Assembly: GCF_041914405.1 (NCBI RefSeq)
Contig: NZ_JAYSDK010000014.1
Location: forward strand, 48,767 to 112,766
Source of the DNA: Zoogloea sp041914405
GTDB taxonomy: Bacteria; Pseudomonadota; Gammaproteobacteria; Burkholderiales; Rhodocyclaceae
Reading direction: 5' to 3'
Length of the DNA: 64,000 nucleotides
Part shown: positions 16,901 through 26,639 of the stretch, one piece after another
How positions within the stretch are numbered: the first letter of the stretch is position 1
Layout: each line of letters opens with the position of its first letter
The notes under the pieces: model-generated
The model's input: the letters and a program-made list of their open reading frames with translations, nothing else
Database searches by the model: none
What the model was told of the DNA's origin: nothing
Made by a program: the position numbers and the translations under genes

Positions 16901-19900
16901 TCAGGTCAGTTCCGGGTGGGCGCCGATGATGGCGTCCAGTGTGATCAAAGCGTTTTCGTAGGCAAAGTCCTCGAGTTCATTGCCCAGGCGGGCGGCCGCA
17001 CGACCTGCTACGGTGGTGAGACGGGACTCAAGTCGGAGAAACAGATCGCGTGCTTCGAGGTCGTCAGTCGCAATAAGTTGACGAAGCTGGGTAATCTCGG
17101 CGCGCAACGTGACGAGGTCGACCGGGTTGGAGAGCCCGCTTGTCTCGTCCGCTGGTGTGAGGACAGTCGCTAGTTCCCCGCAGGCGTGATCAACGGCCAG
17201 GGCGAGTTCGGACAGGGCTTTGTCGCGTGCTTCTGTGCTGGCTGCCTCGAGTAAACACAGTTCGAAAGATGCCGCCAGCTGGTGGATGGTCCGAAGGCCA
17301 AGGGTTCCAGATACGCCTTTGAGCGAATGAGCCAGGCGGCGTGCTCCCTTTTCATCTCCTTCTCGAAGCTTGTGTCTGATCCGTGCGGCATCTTCTGCAT
17401 GTTCTTCGACGAATATTTCCAACAGTTCTAGCAAGAGTTGCTGATCGTCATCGAGCAGACGTTGGCCGACTGCCGCGTCAATGCAGCTCAGTTGCTCAAG
17501 TCCGGGCTTCGCCTGATTGGCCGGGCTTTGCTCTGTGAAGGTGTCTTCGCCAAGCCAGCGGGCAAGGGTCTGATAAAGGACTTCAGGTACGACTGGCTTT
17601 GCAAGGTGGTCGTTCATCCCCGCATCGAGGGCCCTTTGCCTGTCTTCATCGAAAGCATTGGCGGTCAAGGCGACGATTGGTGTGTCGGCATGGGAGGGCA
17701 GCGAGCGGATGCGGCGAGCGGCTTCCAGTCCGTCAAGGTGGGGCATTTGCACATCGAGAAGGATCAGGTCATACCGCGTGTTTGCTGCCATCGCAACCGC
17801 TTTTAGTCCGTCGTCAGCAACGTCGACGCTGATGCCGCTATCGTCCAGCATGGCGATGGCGACCTCCTGATTGACGGGATTGTCCTCGGCAAGCAGTACG
17901 CGGTAGTGCTTGTTGAACTGGGGTGGGTGGGAGGAGCGGTCGCCTGTCGGCAGACAGTCGATGCTCGAGCGACTCAAGGGAATTTCCAGCCAGAATGTGC
18001 TGCCCTCGCCACGTACCGACTTCGCGCCTATCGTTCCGCCCATCATGTCGGCCAGGCGTCGGGAAATGGCCAAGCCGAGACCCGTGCCACCGAAACGCCG
18101 GGTGGTTGAAGTGTCTGCTTGCTCGAAGGGCAGGAACAGCCGGGCACACTGTTCATCGCTCATGCCAATCCCGCTGTCCTGCACCTCGAAGCGTACCCAC
18201 AGCTTTTCGTCGTCCTCACGGACGGAATGACCGCGGATCAGGATTTGTCCGGTTTCGGTGAACTTGACGGCATTGGAAATGAAGTTCAGCAGGATCTGGC
18301 CAATGCGCAGACCGTCGCCATGCAGCACCTGCGGCAAGCTGTGGACGTCCGCGATCAGCGCCAGATTCTTGGCCTGCGCCTTTGGTGAAACGAGTGTGCA
18401 GGCATTGGCGACCACCTGCCTCAAATCGAAATCCGTTGCTTCGAGCTTCATCTTCCCGGCTTCGATCTTCGAGAAATCGAGAATGTCGTTGATGATGCCG
18501 AGCAGATGCCGCGATGCGCTGATTACCTTGGTCAGTTGCTGCCGATGACGGGCATCGGTGATCTCGTTTTGCAGCATATGAGTCAGGCCGATGATCGCGT
18601 TCATTGGCGTGCGGATCTCGTGGCTCATATTGGCCAGGAAACTGCTTTTCGCGCGGTTGGCCGTCTGCGCAGCATCGCGTGCCTCCGCCAGTTCGGCTGT
18701 GCGTGCGCTTACCAGATCCTCAAGGTGATTGCGGTAGCCCTCGAGTTCTGCATTGGCTTTGACTTGATCGGTGATGTCGGACCACACGGCAGAGAGGCAG
18801 TGGTGATCATTTACTACAATCGGCTTTGCGGAAATCCAGAAGTGGCGTCGGGTACCGTCGCGACCGCAGTACACGCTTTCGAAGGATGCACCGTCGTCCC
18901 GTTGGATGCGCTTCAGCATGGCCGCCAGATCCCTTGATGCGACACCGCCCTGGATGTCGTAGAGGCTCAGGCTCGCAAGTTCCTCACGCGTGTAGCCCAG
19001 GTGGCGGCAGGCGGCATCATTGAACTCCAGGAAATGCAATGTCTCCAGGTCGAGCAGCAGGATGCCGCTTTCTGCTTGGCCGGCGATGGCCGAGAAGACT
19101 TCCTCGCGCTCACGCAGTGCTTCAGTGGCAGCCTTCAGCGAGGTTACGTCCTGGAGCATGCCGATAGCGCGCGCCGGGCGGCGCTCGGCGTCCCACTCGA
19201 TCTCGGCGCGTTGGGCGATCCATTTCAGCGTGCCGTTGCACCAGATCCGGTGCTCAACGTGGAAAATGCCCGAGTGCTGCGAAGCCTGCCAGGCTAGTTG
19301 GACGCGTCGCCGGTCGCGCGGGTCGATGCGCCGGAAAAACTGGCGAGCGGTGAAGGTTTCTCCCAGTGGGGTACAGAGAACCTGGCATGCCTGTTCCGAG
19401 CCGATCACGGTGTTGAAGCGGTAGTCGTAAACCCAGCTGCCGATCTGGGCGACGGCCTGGGTGCGAGTCAGTGCGGCCTGGCTGTCCTCAAGTTCGATCT
19501 GAGTCATGTGCTGGGCAGTGATGTCGCGGCCGACACCGAGGATCCCGATGAGTCGTCCTTCTTCACGAACGGCCACCTTGATGACCTCGATCAATTCCCG
19601 GTGGCCATCGGCGAAATCTCGCCATTCTTCTTGCACCACGATGCCGGAAGGCGCGTAGGCCGTGTTTGCATCACGTTTGTGCTGTCGACGGGCATCGTCG
19701 GCGGAAAACAGCTCGAAATCGGTTCTGCCGCGGATTTTGGATTCGGGCAAGCCCAGCAAGGCCTGAAAGCGTGGATTGCCGTACACGTAGTGCCCTTCGG
19801 CGTCCTTGAACCAGACCAAGTCAGGCATCGAGCTGATGAGCAAACCGAGTTGGGTGCGTTCCTGCCGGAGTGCCTTTTCGGCGCTGTCGCGAGCGGTCCG

Positions 19901-20293
19901 GGTCTCGGCGAAGGCCAGTGCGGCATGGGCGAGGTCGCGCAGCATGAAACCACGAATGCCCTTCAAGGCATGAATCTCTTCCGTGGCAAGGGGCTGCTCG
20001 CGTCCAAGGCGGTCCATGGCTGACGTGATCAACGCCAGGTTGCGCGTCATGATCAGACAGAGAACGCCCCAAAGCGCAAACATCAAGGCATAGACCATGA
20101 GTGAGAACTTCAGGACGTTCCAGCGCTCATTGATCAGACTTTGTGGGCTGCTAACGGCATTCAACTGAACAAGGCTTTCGGCCTGCAGTTCGGTGAAACT
20201 CTGCCATTCATGCAGAAACGCCGTGCCAATGCCGACGACGAGGGGCATGAAGAAGAGCAGAAACGCCTTGATTTGGTTGCGTGTAAACATCAT
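16901..20293 (-). CDS. Hybrid sensor histidine kinase (PAS x3, HisKA, HATPase, REC, Hpt)
   Basis: At 1130 aa it has TM helices about 8-26 and 62-84, then three PAS domains (about 150-260, 270-385 and 395-510). HisKA has the phospho-His in NMSHEIRTPMNAIIG (about 559) and HATPase_c spans about 660-775 (NFISNAVKFT, DSGIGMS, GGTGLGLAIS). The receiver (about 798-915) has RVLLAEDNPVNQEVA, phospho-Asp in LILLDVQMPHLDG and the Lys in HLAKP. A terminal Hpt has His in LAHSLKGVSGTLG (about 989). It is a full phosphorelay in one chain. The start overlaps the HD-GYP gene stop by ATGA, so the pair probably controls c-di-GMP output. Confidence 0.95.
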   Translation of the reverse strand: MMFTRNQIKAFLLFFMPLVVGIGTAFLHEWQSFTELQAESLVQLNAVSSPQSLINERWNVLKFSLMVYALMFALWGVLCLIMTRNLALITSAMDRLGREQPLATEEIHALKGIRGFMLRDLAHAALAFAETRTARDSAEKALRQERTQLGLLISSMPDLVWFKDAEGHYVYGNPRFQALLGLPESKIRGRTDFELFSADDARRQHKRDANTAYAPSGIVVQEEWRDFADGHRELIEVIKVAVREEGRLIGILGVGRDITAQHMTQIELEDSQAALTRTQAVAQIGSWVYDYRFNTVIGSEQACQVLCTPLGETFTARQFFRRIDPRDRRRVQLAWQASQHSGIFHVEHRIWCNGTLKWIAQRAEIEWDAERRPARAIGMLQDVTSLKAATEALREREEVFSAIAGQAESGILLLDLETLHFLEFNDAACRHLGYTREELASLSLYDIQGGVASRDLAAMLKRIQRDDGASFESVYCGRDGTRRHFWISAKPIVVNDHHCLSAVWSDITDQVKANAELEGYRNHLEDLVSARTAELAEARDAAQTANRAKSSFLANMSHEIRTPMNAIIGLTHMLQNEITDARHRQQLTKVISASRHLLGIINDILDFSKIEAGKMKLEATDFDLRQVVANACTLVSPKAQAKNLALIADVHSLPQVLHGDGLRIGQILLNFISNAVKFTETGQILIRGHSVREDDEKLWVRFEVQDSGIGMSDEQCARLFLPFEQADTSTTRRFGGTGLGLAISRRLADMMGGTIGAKSVRGEGSTFWLEIPLSRSSIDCLPTGDRSSHPPQFNKHYRVLLAEDNPVNQEVAIAMLDDSGISVDVADDGLKAVAMAANTRYDLILLDVQMPHLDGLEAARRIRSLPSHADTPIVALTANAFDEDRQRALDAGMNDHLAKPVVPEVLYQTLARWLGEDTFTEQSPANQAKPGLEQLSCIDAAVGQRLLDDDQQLLLELLEIFVEEHAEDAARIRHKLREGDEKGARRLAHSLKGVSGTLGLRTIHQLAASFELCLLEAASTEARDKALSELALAVDHACGELATVLTPADETSGLSNPVDLVTLRAEITQLRQLIATDDLEARDLFLRLESRLTTVAGRAAARLGNELEDFAYENALITLDAIIGAHPELT

Positions 20294-21486
20294 CGGACAG
20301 ACTCGTTGCTCGGAACCTGGCTGGCGATGTATTCGGGGTGTCCGGTATCGGCATAGCGATGGGCGACGGTGGCAAAATCTTCGATCCGCGCCAGGAATGC
20401 ATCGACGATGTCTGGATCGAAATGGCTTCCACGGCCCCGACGAATGATCTCGATCGTTTCATCGAGAGGGACAGCTGCCTTGTATGGGCGCCTGCAAGTC
20501 AAAGCGTCAAATACGTCGGCCAAGGCCATCAGGCGGGCGGACAGCGGGATGGATGCTCCTGCCAACCCATGTGGATAGCCGGAGCCATCCCACTTTTCGT
20601 GATGGCTGCCCGCGATTTCCCGTGCGACCTCGAGGAAGGTGAGGGCATAGTGGCCGCTGTCATGAGCGTTCCCCTCGTGTCGTGCCGCCAGTACCCGCTC
20701 GATGGCCGCGCTCAAGGCATCTGCCCCGATCTGGGCATGCGTCTTCATGATTGCGAATTCGTCCGGGGTCAGTTTGCCCGGCTTGAGCAGGATATGGTCC
20801 GGAATCCCAACTTTCCCAATGTCATGAAGCGCGGCAGCTTTGGCGATCATTTCCTGATCGACCAAGCGAAGCTGCTGGGCGAAGCGTGGTTGGCGGCAGA
20901 GGTCTTGCATCAGCAATTCGATGTAGCTGCGGGTGCGGACCAAATGGTTGCCCGTCTCCTGGTCGCGCTTCTCGGCTAGTGTTGCCAACGCCTGCATGCT
21001 GACGTCCTTGACCAGTTCCAAATCGCGCGTGCGTTGCCGTACCTGGGCTTCAAGCTGTTGATTCATGCTGGCCAGTTCGCTTTGTGCGGCTTTCAGGGCC
21101 AGGTGGGTTCGCACGCGAGCGAGCAGAATGGAGGGGCGGATGGGCTTGGTGATGTAATCGACGGCACCCAGTTGCAGGCCGATCTCTTCATCTTCGTCCG
21201 AGGTCATGGCGGTTACAAAGATGACCGGGATGTTGCGAGTCGCCGGGTTTTTCCGCAGGAGACTGATGGTCTGGTACCCGTCCATGCCCGGCATCATGAT
21301 ATCCAGCAGAATGAGGTCCGGTTTGGGGACCGTAGCCGCCACCTTCAGGGCGCGTTCTCCTGAATTTGCTACGCGGACCCGGTATTCGCTGCTGAGAATG
21401 CCGCCAATGACCGATAGATTGGTGCGCGTGTCATCCACGATCAGGATGGTTGACACCTCTGAACTCACCGCATCCGAACTGTTCAT
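20290..21486 (-). CDS. Response regulator with HD-GYP domain (c-di-GMP phosphodiesterase)
   Basis: A receiver domain (about 10-130: ILIVDDTRTN, phospho-Asp in LILLDIMMPGMDGYQ, Lys in YITKPIRP) is joined by a coiled coil to an HD-GYP domain (about 175-370). The HD motif is AALHDIGKVGIPDHILLKPG, and the GYP motif is HHEKWDGSGYPHGL, followed by ARLMALADVFDALTCRRPYK. All metal ligands and the GYP residues are intact, so phosphodiesterase activity on c-di-GMP is expected. The hybrid kinase gene follows with a 4-bp overlap and is the probable input. Confidence 0.96.
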   Translation of the reverse strand: MNSSDAVSSEVSTILIVDDTRTNLSVIGGILSSEYRVRVANSGERALKVAATVPKPDLILLDIMMPGMDGYQTISLLRKNPATRNIPVIFVTAMTSDEDEEIGLQLGAVDYITKPIRPSILLARVRTHLALKAAQSELASMNQQLEAQVRQRTRDLELVKDVSMQALATLAEKRDQETGNHLVRTRSYIELLMQDLCRQPRFAQQLRLVDQEMIAKAAALHDIGKVGIPDHILLKPGKLTPDEFAIMKTHAQIGADALSAAIERVLAARHEGNAHDSGHYALTFLEVAREIAGSHHEKWDGSGYPHGLAGASIPLSARLMALADVFDALTCRRPYKAAVPLDETIEIIRRGRGSHFDPDIVDAFLARIEDFATVAHRYADTGHPEYIASQVPSNESVR

Positions 21487-21609
21487 GCTTTGTTGATTTT
21501 AAGATTTTGTGCGTATTTAGCAATTTTATTAAATTATTGCGATTCTGTCTTGAGTTCAGTGTATGAAGCGGAAGTCGGAATGACGCCCTTGCGTTCATTC
21601 TCCAGGCAC

Positions 21610-21640
21610 AAAAAAAGCCCCCGGAAAACCGGGGGCTTCG
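21610..21640 (-). terminator. Terminator after uspA/glc operon
   Basis: The stem GCCCCCGG/CCGGGGGC (21617-21624 and 21629-21636) with an AAAA loop is followed on the minus strand by seven T (complement of 21610-21616). A further hairpin GCGAACCC/GGGTTCGC lies at 21653-21670, between this and uspA. Confidence 0.85.
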
Positions 21641-21695
21641 TAGGGCAAGGGCGCGAACCCGTGGGTTCGCCCTTTATTTCCCTTTCAAATTGACC

Positions 21696-22142
21696 TCAGC
21701 GCACTAGCAGCAGGGAGCTTTTGGCCAGTCGGGTCAGGTTCTCGGCGACGCTACCAACCAGCAGACGGTCCAGGCCATGGCGGCCATGGGTGCCGGCGAC
21801 GATCAGGTCGGCGTTCCAGTTTTGCGCTGCGTCGACGATCTGCTCTGCGGTCCGCTTGTTTTCCGATTCGATAAGCAGGCGCTCCGCCGTGATGCCGGCC
21901 GCCGCCGCCTTGGCGACGGCTTCGTCGAGCACAGGAGCGGCGACCTGGCGCATTTCGTCCTTGATCTTGTCTGCGTCGATGAAGGTGCCGATACCCATTG
22001 CGTGCTGAACCAGCGGTGCCTCGTCGAGGGCGTGGGCCACGCACAGGGCGGCGCCGGAGAGCTTGGCCAGTTGCACGGCTTCGTCGAGGGCCTTGCGGGC
22101 GGTGTCGCTGCTGTCGATGGCAACCAGAATGCGCTTGTACAT
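21696..22142 (-). CDS. Universal stress protein (UspA family)
   Basis: A 148-aa single-domain Usp. The N-terminal strand MYKRILVAIDSSDTARKAL and the C-terminal ATP-binding motif GTHGRHGLDRLLVGSVAENL (G-x2-G-x9-G-S) are intact, which places it in the nucleotide-binding class. It lies 15 bp after the permease gene and is probably the last gene of the glycolate operon. Usp genes often accompany transporter operons, but the link is contextual. Confidence 0.94.
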   Translation of the reverse strand: MYKRILVAIDSSDTARKALDEAVQLAKLSGAALCVAHALDEAPLVQHAMGIGTFIDADKIKDEMRQVAAPVLDEAVAKAAAAGITAERLLIESENKRTAEQIVDAAQNWNADLIVAGTHGRHGLDRLLVGSVAENLTRLAKSSLLLVR

Positions 22143-22156
22143 GTGGACTCTCCCGA

Positions 22157-23818
22157 TTACTTGATGACGAGGGCGCTGAACGGCCAGACATAGGCCTGCA
22201 GCGTCACGAAGATACCCACCAGGCAAGCCAACGCGATGGAGTGGAAGAACACGTAGCGCAGGATGTCACCCTCGTGGTTGAACCAGCGCGTGGCGGTCGA
22301 GGCCACCACGATGGACTGGGCATCCACCATCTTGCCCATCACGCCGCCGGCGCTGTTGGCTGCGCCCATCAGGTTGGGGCTGAGGCCGAGCTGTTCCGCC
22401 GCAACCTTCTGCATGCCGCCGAAGAGCACGTTGGAGGCGGTGTCTGAACCGGTCAGTGCGACGCCCAGCCAGCCCATCAGGGTACCGAAGAAGGGATACA
22501 GCACGCCGGTGGAGGCGAAGGCCAGGCCCAGGGTGGTGTCGAGGCCGGAATAGCGGGTCAGGGTGCCGAGGGCCAGCATCAGGACGATGGTGATCAGCGA
22601 GTAGCGAACCAGCCAGATCGTCTTGCCATAGGTGCGCAGCAGGGCCAGCGGGTTGTACTTCATCGCCAGGCCACCGACGATCGCCGCTACGAAGATGCCG
22701 GTACCGGTGGCGGACAGCAGCCCGAAGACGTATTCGGCGCTTTCCTTGGTCGGCGTAGCGACAACCGGCGGAACCTTCTCGACCAGCTTGTGCAGGCCTT
22801 CGATCGGGAACTTCGGCGCGTAGATGCCGTTGAAGTAGGCCTTCACCGCGGGCAGGCCCCAGATGAAGACGAACACCGTCAGGATGAACCAGGGCATCCA
22901 GGCGCGCACCACGTCGCCGGTGGCGTGCCGGGCGATGGCCGTGGCGGGAGCCGCCTTGCCGCCGTCTTCCTCGTGCCCACGGAGGGAGGTGGAGCGCCAG
23001 ATCTCGGCGGGCTGCCAGACCTTCATGAACAGCACGAGGCAGATCATCGAGCACATGGCGGCGATCACATCCACAAGCTCGGGGCCGAAGAAGTTGGAAA
23101 CGATGAACTGCGGGATCGCGAAGGTCACGCCGGCAACCAGGATGGCCGGCCAGATCTGCAGCATGCCCTTGCGCCCGGCGAAGGCCCAGATCAGCCAGAA
23201 CGGTACCAGCACAGAGAAGAACGGCAGCTGGCGGCCGACCATCGCCGATACGGCCATCACGTCATAGTTGTGGACCTTGGCCAGCGTGATGATCGGTGTG
23301 CCGAGGGCACCGTAGGCCACCGGGGCGGTGTTGGCGATCAGGGACAGGCCGGATGCGGCCAGCGGCGAGAAGCCGAGGCCGATCAGGATCGCCGCCGTCA
23401 CTGCCACCGGGGTGCCGAAGCCGGCCGCGCCTTCAAAGAAGGCGCCGAAGGCGAAGGCGATCAGCAGCAGTTGCAGGCGCCGGTCTTCAGTGATGCCGGC
23501 GATGGAGTCCTGCAGGATCTTGAATGACCCGTTCTGCTCGGTGAGCTGATGCAGGAAGATGATGTTGAGCACGATCCAGCCTATCGGCAGCAGGCCGGTG
23601 AGGCCGCCCATGAAGGCTGCCTTGCCGGCCATTTCGGCCGGCATGCCATAGGCAAAAATTGCGATCAGCAGCGCGCTGGCCAGGCCAGCCGCCGCCGCAA
23701 TATGGGCTTTCAGGTGCAAGAAGCCGAGGCCGATCAGCATTACCGCCACGGGGATTGCAGCGACCAGCGTACTCAGCAGCATGCTGCCGAGCGGGTCGTA
23801 GGTCTGTTGCCATACCAT
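22157..23818 (-). CDS. glcA: L-lactate/glycolate permease (LldP/GlcA family)
   Basis: A 553-aa permease with about 12-14 hydrophobic segments, starting MVWQQTYDPLGSMLLSTLVA. Typical LldP/GlcA stretches are FGAFFEGAAGFGTPVAVTAA, then SGLSLIANTAPVAYGALGTP and LTGSDTASNVLFGGMQKVAA. It imports 2-hydroxymonocarboxylates with protons. LldP and GlcA cannot be told apart by sequence alone. The place between glcG and uspA in a glcDEFG operon favours glycolate. Confidence 0.92.
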   Translation of the reverse strand: MVWQQTYDPLGSMLLSTLVAAIPVAVMLIGLGFLHLKAHIAAAAGLASALLIAIFAYGMPAEMAGKAAFMGGLTGLLPIGWIVLNIIFLHQLTEQNGSFKILQDSIAGITEDRRLQLLLIAFAFGAFFEGAAGFGTPVAVTAAILIGLGFSPLAASGLSLIANTAPVAYGALGTPIITLAKVHNYDVMAVSAMVGRQLPFFSVLVPFWLIWAFAGRKGMLQIWPAILVAGVTFAIPQFIVSNFFGPELVDVIAAMCSMICLVLFMKVWQPAEIWRSTSLRGHEEDGGKAAPATAIARHATGDVVRAWMPWFILTVFVFIWGLPAVKAYFNGIYAPKFPIEGLHKLVEKVPPVVATPTKESAEYVFGLLSATGTGIFVAAIVGGLAMKYNPLALLRTYGKTIWLVRYSLITIVLMLALGTLTRYSGLDTTLGLAFASTGVLYPFFGTLMGWLGVALTGSDTASNVLFGGMQKVAAEQLGLSPNLMGAANSAGGVMGKMVDAQSIVVASTATRWFNHEGDILRYVFFHSIALACLVGIFVTLQAYVWPFSALVIK

Positions 23819-23864
23819 CGTTTGTCTCCTCTTTTATTTGGTGTGGTGCTGCGCTTGCGGCTTG

Positions 23865-24266
23865 TCAGGCCGCGGCTACGCCGGCGCGGGCCACCTGGGA
23901 GTCTTGGTCGGGCTTGACCCCGGACACCCCGACGGCCCCGACGACGTGGCCATCGACCGTGATGGGCACGCCGCCTTCCAGCATAGCGTTCAGGCCGGGC
24001 GCGGAAAGAAAGGCATTGCGCCCGGCGTTGATCATTTCCTCATAGAGGCGCGATTCCCGGCGACCGAGGGCGGCAGTGCGGGCCTTCTCGGTGGCGATGT
24101 AGGCGCCGATCGCCGCGCAGCCGTCAAGGCGTTCGAAGATCAGCGGGTGGCCGCCGTCGTCCACCACCGAGATGGCGACGGCCCAGTTGTTGTGGTGCGC
24201 CTCGCTGCGGGCGGCGTCGAGGATGCGGATGGCGTCTTCACGGGTCAGGAAGGACTTGGTTTGCAT
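23865..24266 (-). CDS. glcG: GlcG-like heme-binding-domain (DUF336) protein
   Basis: This 133-aa GlcG/HbpS-type protein begins TKSFLTREDAIRILDAARSE and carries the family core ISVVDDGGHPLIFERLDG, KARTAALGRRES and GGVPITVDGHVVGAVGVSGV. The family occurs in glycolate operons, but its role there is unsettled. The ATG at 24266 gives family length. It lies between glcF and the permease. Confidence 0.92.
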   Translation of the reverse strand: MQTKSFLTREDAIRILDAARSEAHHNNWAVAISVVDDGGHPLIFERLDGCAAIGAYIATEKARTAALGRRESRLYEEMINAGRNAFLSAPGLNAMLEGGVPITVDGHVVGAVGVSGVKPDQDSQVARAGVAAA

Positions 24267-24310
24267 GGTGGTTTTCCCTTTTGTGGTCTCTGTCGGGGTT
24301 GGGATTGGTC

Positions 24311-25534
24311 TTATTGGGCGGGCAGGGCGTCTTCGACGATCTCGATCCAGTGGCGGACCTCGGTGCGTCCGGCACCGTCCAGATGCATCTGGCAGCCGAT
24401 GTTGGCGGTGGCGATCAGCTCCGGTTTGCCGCTTTCCAGTGCGTCCATCTTGCGGTCGCGCAGTTGGCGGGACAGCTCGGGCTGGGTGATCGAATAGGTA
24501 CCGGCAGAGCCGCAGCACAGGTGGCCATCCGGCACGGCGGTGAGTGAGAAGCCAACGCGCCGCAGCACGCCTTCCACGGCGCCGCCGAGCTTCTGGGCGT
24601 GCTGTAGCGTGCATGGGCAGTGGAAGGCGAGGCGCTTGTCTGCCTGTACGCCAAGCTGCTCCAGTGGCTCGTGGGCGAGTACCTCGACGAGATCCTTGGC
24701 CAGCGCGCTGACGCGTGCGGATTTGTCCCGATAGGCCGGATCGTCGCGCAGCAGGAAGCCGTATTCCTTGACGAAGGCGCCGCAGCCACTGGCGGTCTGC
24801 ACGATCGCCTCGGCGCCGCCTTCGATGGCTGGCCACCATGCGTCGATGTTGCGGCGGGCCCGCTCCAGGCCCGCGTCCTGAGCGTTGAGGTGGTAATCCA
24901 CGGCGCCGCAGCAGCCGGCTTCCGGTGCGGGCTGGACGGAGATGCCCAGGCGGTCGAGGATGCGCGCCGCGGCGGCGTTGGTGTTGGGCGATACGCCGGG
25001 CTGCACGCAGCCTTCCAGCATCAGCACGACGCGGCTCTGGCGTGCGGTGGGCCGGGGTTTGGGAGCGTATTGGTGGCGCGGCAGCTTTTCGGCTACCGAA
25101 GCAGGCAGGAAGGCGCGCAGCGTAGAGGCGATGCCAAGCGCGGCCTTGACGCGCCCCGGGTTGGGAACGATTGCGCGCAGCGCCAGGTTACGCAGGCGTT
25201 CGCCGGTGCTGCGTGGCACCAGTTCCTCCACGGCTGCGCGGCCGATGTCCAGCAGCTTGTGGTACTGCACGCCTGACGGGCAGGTGGTCTCACAGTTTCG
25301 GCAGGTGAGGCAGCGGTCCAGGTGGCTGCGGGTGCTCTCGCTGACCTCGCCGGTCTCGAACATCTGCTTCATCAGGTAGATGCGGCCGCGGGGGCCGTCA
25401 AGCTCGTTGCCGAGGAGCTGGTAGGTGGGGCAGGTGGCATTGCAGAAGCCGCAGTGCACGCAGCTCCGCAGCACGCTTTCGGCCACTTCGGCGCCGTGGC
25501 GATGACGGGCCGCTTCGCTCAGGTTGGTTTGCAT
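24311..25534 (-). CDS. glcF: Glycolate oxidase iron-sulfur subunit
   Basis: A 407-aa protein with two [4Fe-4S] motifs: CVHCGFCNATCP (about 25-36) and CLTCRNCETTCP (about 77-88). Two C-terminal CCG domains follow (EAGCCGAVDYH and HLCCGSAGTY, each with an upstream Cys). It receives electrons from the GlcD/GlcE flavin subunits at the membrane. It lies 37 bp downstream of glcE in the operon. Confidence 0.97.
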   Translation of the reverse strand: MQTNLSEAARHRHGAEVAESVLRSCVHCGFCNATCPTYQLLGNELDGPRGRIYLMKQMFETGEVSESTRSHLDRCLTCRNCETTCPSGVQYHKLLDIGRAAVEELVPRSTGERLRNLALRAIVPNPGRVKAALGIASTLRAFLPASVAEKLPRHQYAPKPRPTARQSRVVLMLEGCVQPGVSPNTNAAAARILDRLGISVQPAPEAGCCGAVDYHLNAQDAGLERARRNIDAWWPAIEGGAEAIVQTASGCGAFVKEYGFLLRDDPAYRDKSARVSALAKDLVEVLAHEPLEQLGVQADKRLAFHCPCTLQHAQKLGGAVEGVLRRVGFSLTAVPDGHLCCGSAGTYSITQPELSRQLRDRKMDALESGKPELIATANIGCQMHLDGAGRTEVRHWIEIVEDALPAQ

Positions 25535-25571
25535 GGCGTATCTGGTCCGGAAATGGGGGGCACGGAGGCGT

Positions 25572-26639
25572 TTACAGCCCGGCGTACATGCGGCCGGGGT
25601 TGAAGATGCACTGCGGATCGAGCTGGGCCTTGAGCTGGCGGTGGTAACGCATCAACGCGTCGGGCAGCGGCGGCAGCGGGCCGTCGGTGACGCCGGGGGT
25701 GTAGCAGTCGGCGTGGCCGCCGGCCTGGGTTGCCAGCGCACGCAACTGGGCTGCGTCGGCGGTGCTCTTCAGCCAGACCTGGGCGCCGCCCCAGTCGATC
25801 AGCGCATCACCGGGCAGCTCTGCCGGCGTGCGGTTGTTGCCCACCGCCAGGCGCCACAGGGGGCGCGGATCCTTGAAGAAATCCAGTTGGTGGTTCCGCA
25901 GTGCATCCCAGAAGGCCGGTGACACTTCTTCGCCACCGAGCAGCTCGCGGGCGGCTTTAACGGAGCTTTCGCCACCTTCCAGACGCAGCAGCGTGGTGCC
26001 GCCATCCTGGCAGGCGCCGCTGATCGGCAGGGATTGCTGGCCCCATTCGGCGAACTTGCGCAAGGCGCGTGGGCGATCCATCTCGAGGCGCAGCGTGAGG
26101 CTGGCGCGGGGCTTGGGCAGGACCTTGAAGGACACTTCGGTGATCAGGCCGAGGCAGCCGAGGGTTCCGGTCATCAGGCGGGACACGTCGTAGCCGGCCA
26201 CGTTCTTGATGACCTCGCCACCGAAGCGCAGGTGCTTGCCGTGGCCGGTGATGATGCGGCAGCCGAGCACGAAGTCGCGTACCGAGCCGACCCACGGGCG
26301 GCGCGGGCCGGACAGGCCGGCTGCGACCATGCCGCCGACGGTGGCGTTGCCGGTGAAATCCGGTGCCTCGCAGGGCAGCATCTGGCCGCCGGCGTCGAGG
26401 GCCGCATTTAGTTCGGCCAGCGGCGTGCCGGCGCGGGCGGTGATGACCAGTTCAGCCGGATCGTAGCTGACGATGCCGCGGTGAGCGCGGATGTCGAGCG
26501 GCGTGCCGATCACCTCGCGGCCATAGAAGGCCTTGCTGTTGCCACCGGTGATGCGCAGTGGCGAGTTTGCGAGCAAAGCCGCCTGGACTTGGGCGAGCAG
26601 GGCTTCGCCCTGGTCGGCGTCGTGGGTGTGCTCGCTCAT
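25572..26639 (-). CDS. glcE: Glycolate oxidase FAD-binding subunit
   Basis: A 355-aa member of the FAD-binding PCMH family. RITGGNSKAFYGREVIGTPL replaces the longer nucleotide loop, followed by ARAGTPLAELNAALDAGGQM and TVGGMVAAGLSGPRRPWVGS, then the GEVIKNVAGYDVSRL signature. It forms the glycolate dehydrogenase with GlcD and GlcF. The start overlaps the glcD stop by one base (TGATG), so translation is coupled. Confidence 0.97.
   Translation of the reverse strand: MSEHTHDADQGEALLAQVQAALLANSPLRITGGNSKAFYGREVIGTPLDIRAHRGIVSYDPAELVITARAGTPLAELNAALDAGGQMLPCEAPDFTGNATVGGMVAAGLSGPRRPWVGSVRDFVLGCRIITGHGKHLRFGGEVIKNVAGYDVSRLMTGTLGCLGLITEVSFKVLPKPRASLTLRLEMDRPRALRKFAEWGQQSLPISGACQDGGTTLLRLEGGESSVKAARELLGGEEVSPAFWDALRNHQLDFFKDPRPLWRLAVGNNRTPAELPGDALIDWGGAQVWLKSTADAAQLRALATQAGGHADCYTPGVTDGPLPPLPDALMRYHRQLKAQLDPQCIFNPGRMYAGL

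Noticed and set aside
23865..24839. Long minus-strand frame of 324 codons extending glcG upstream
   Set aside because: The extension is Arg-rich antisense-type sequence overlapping glcF out of frame. Family length supports the ATG at 24266.
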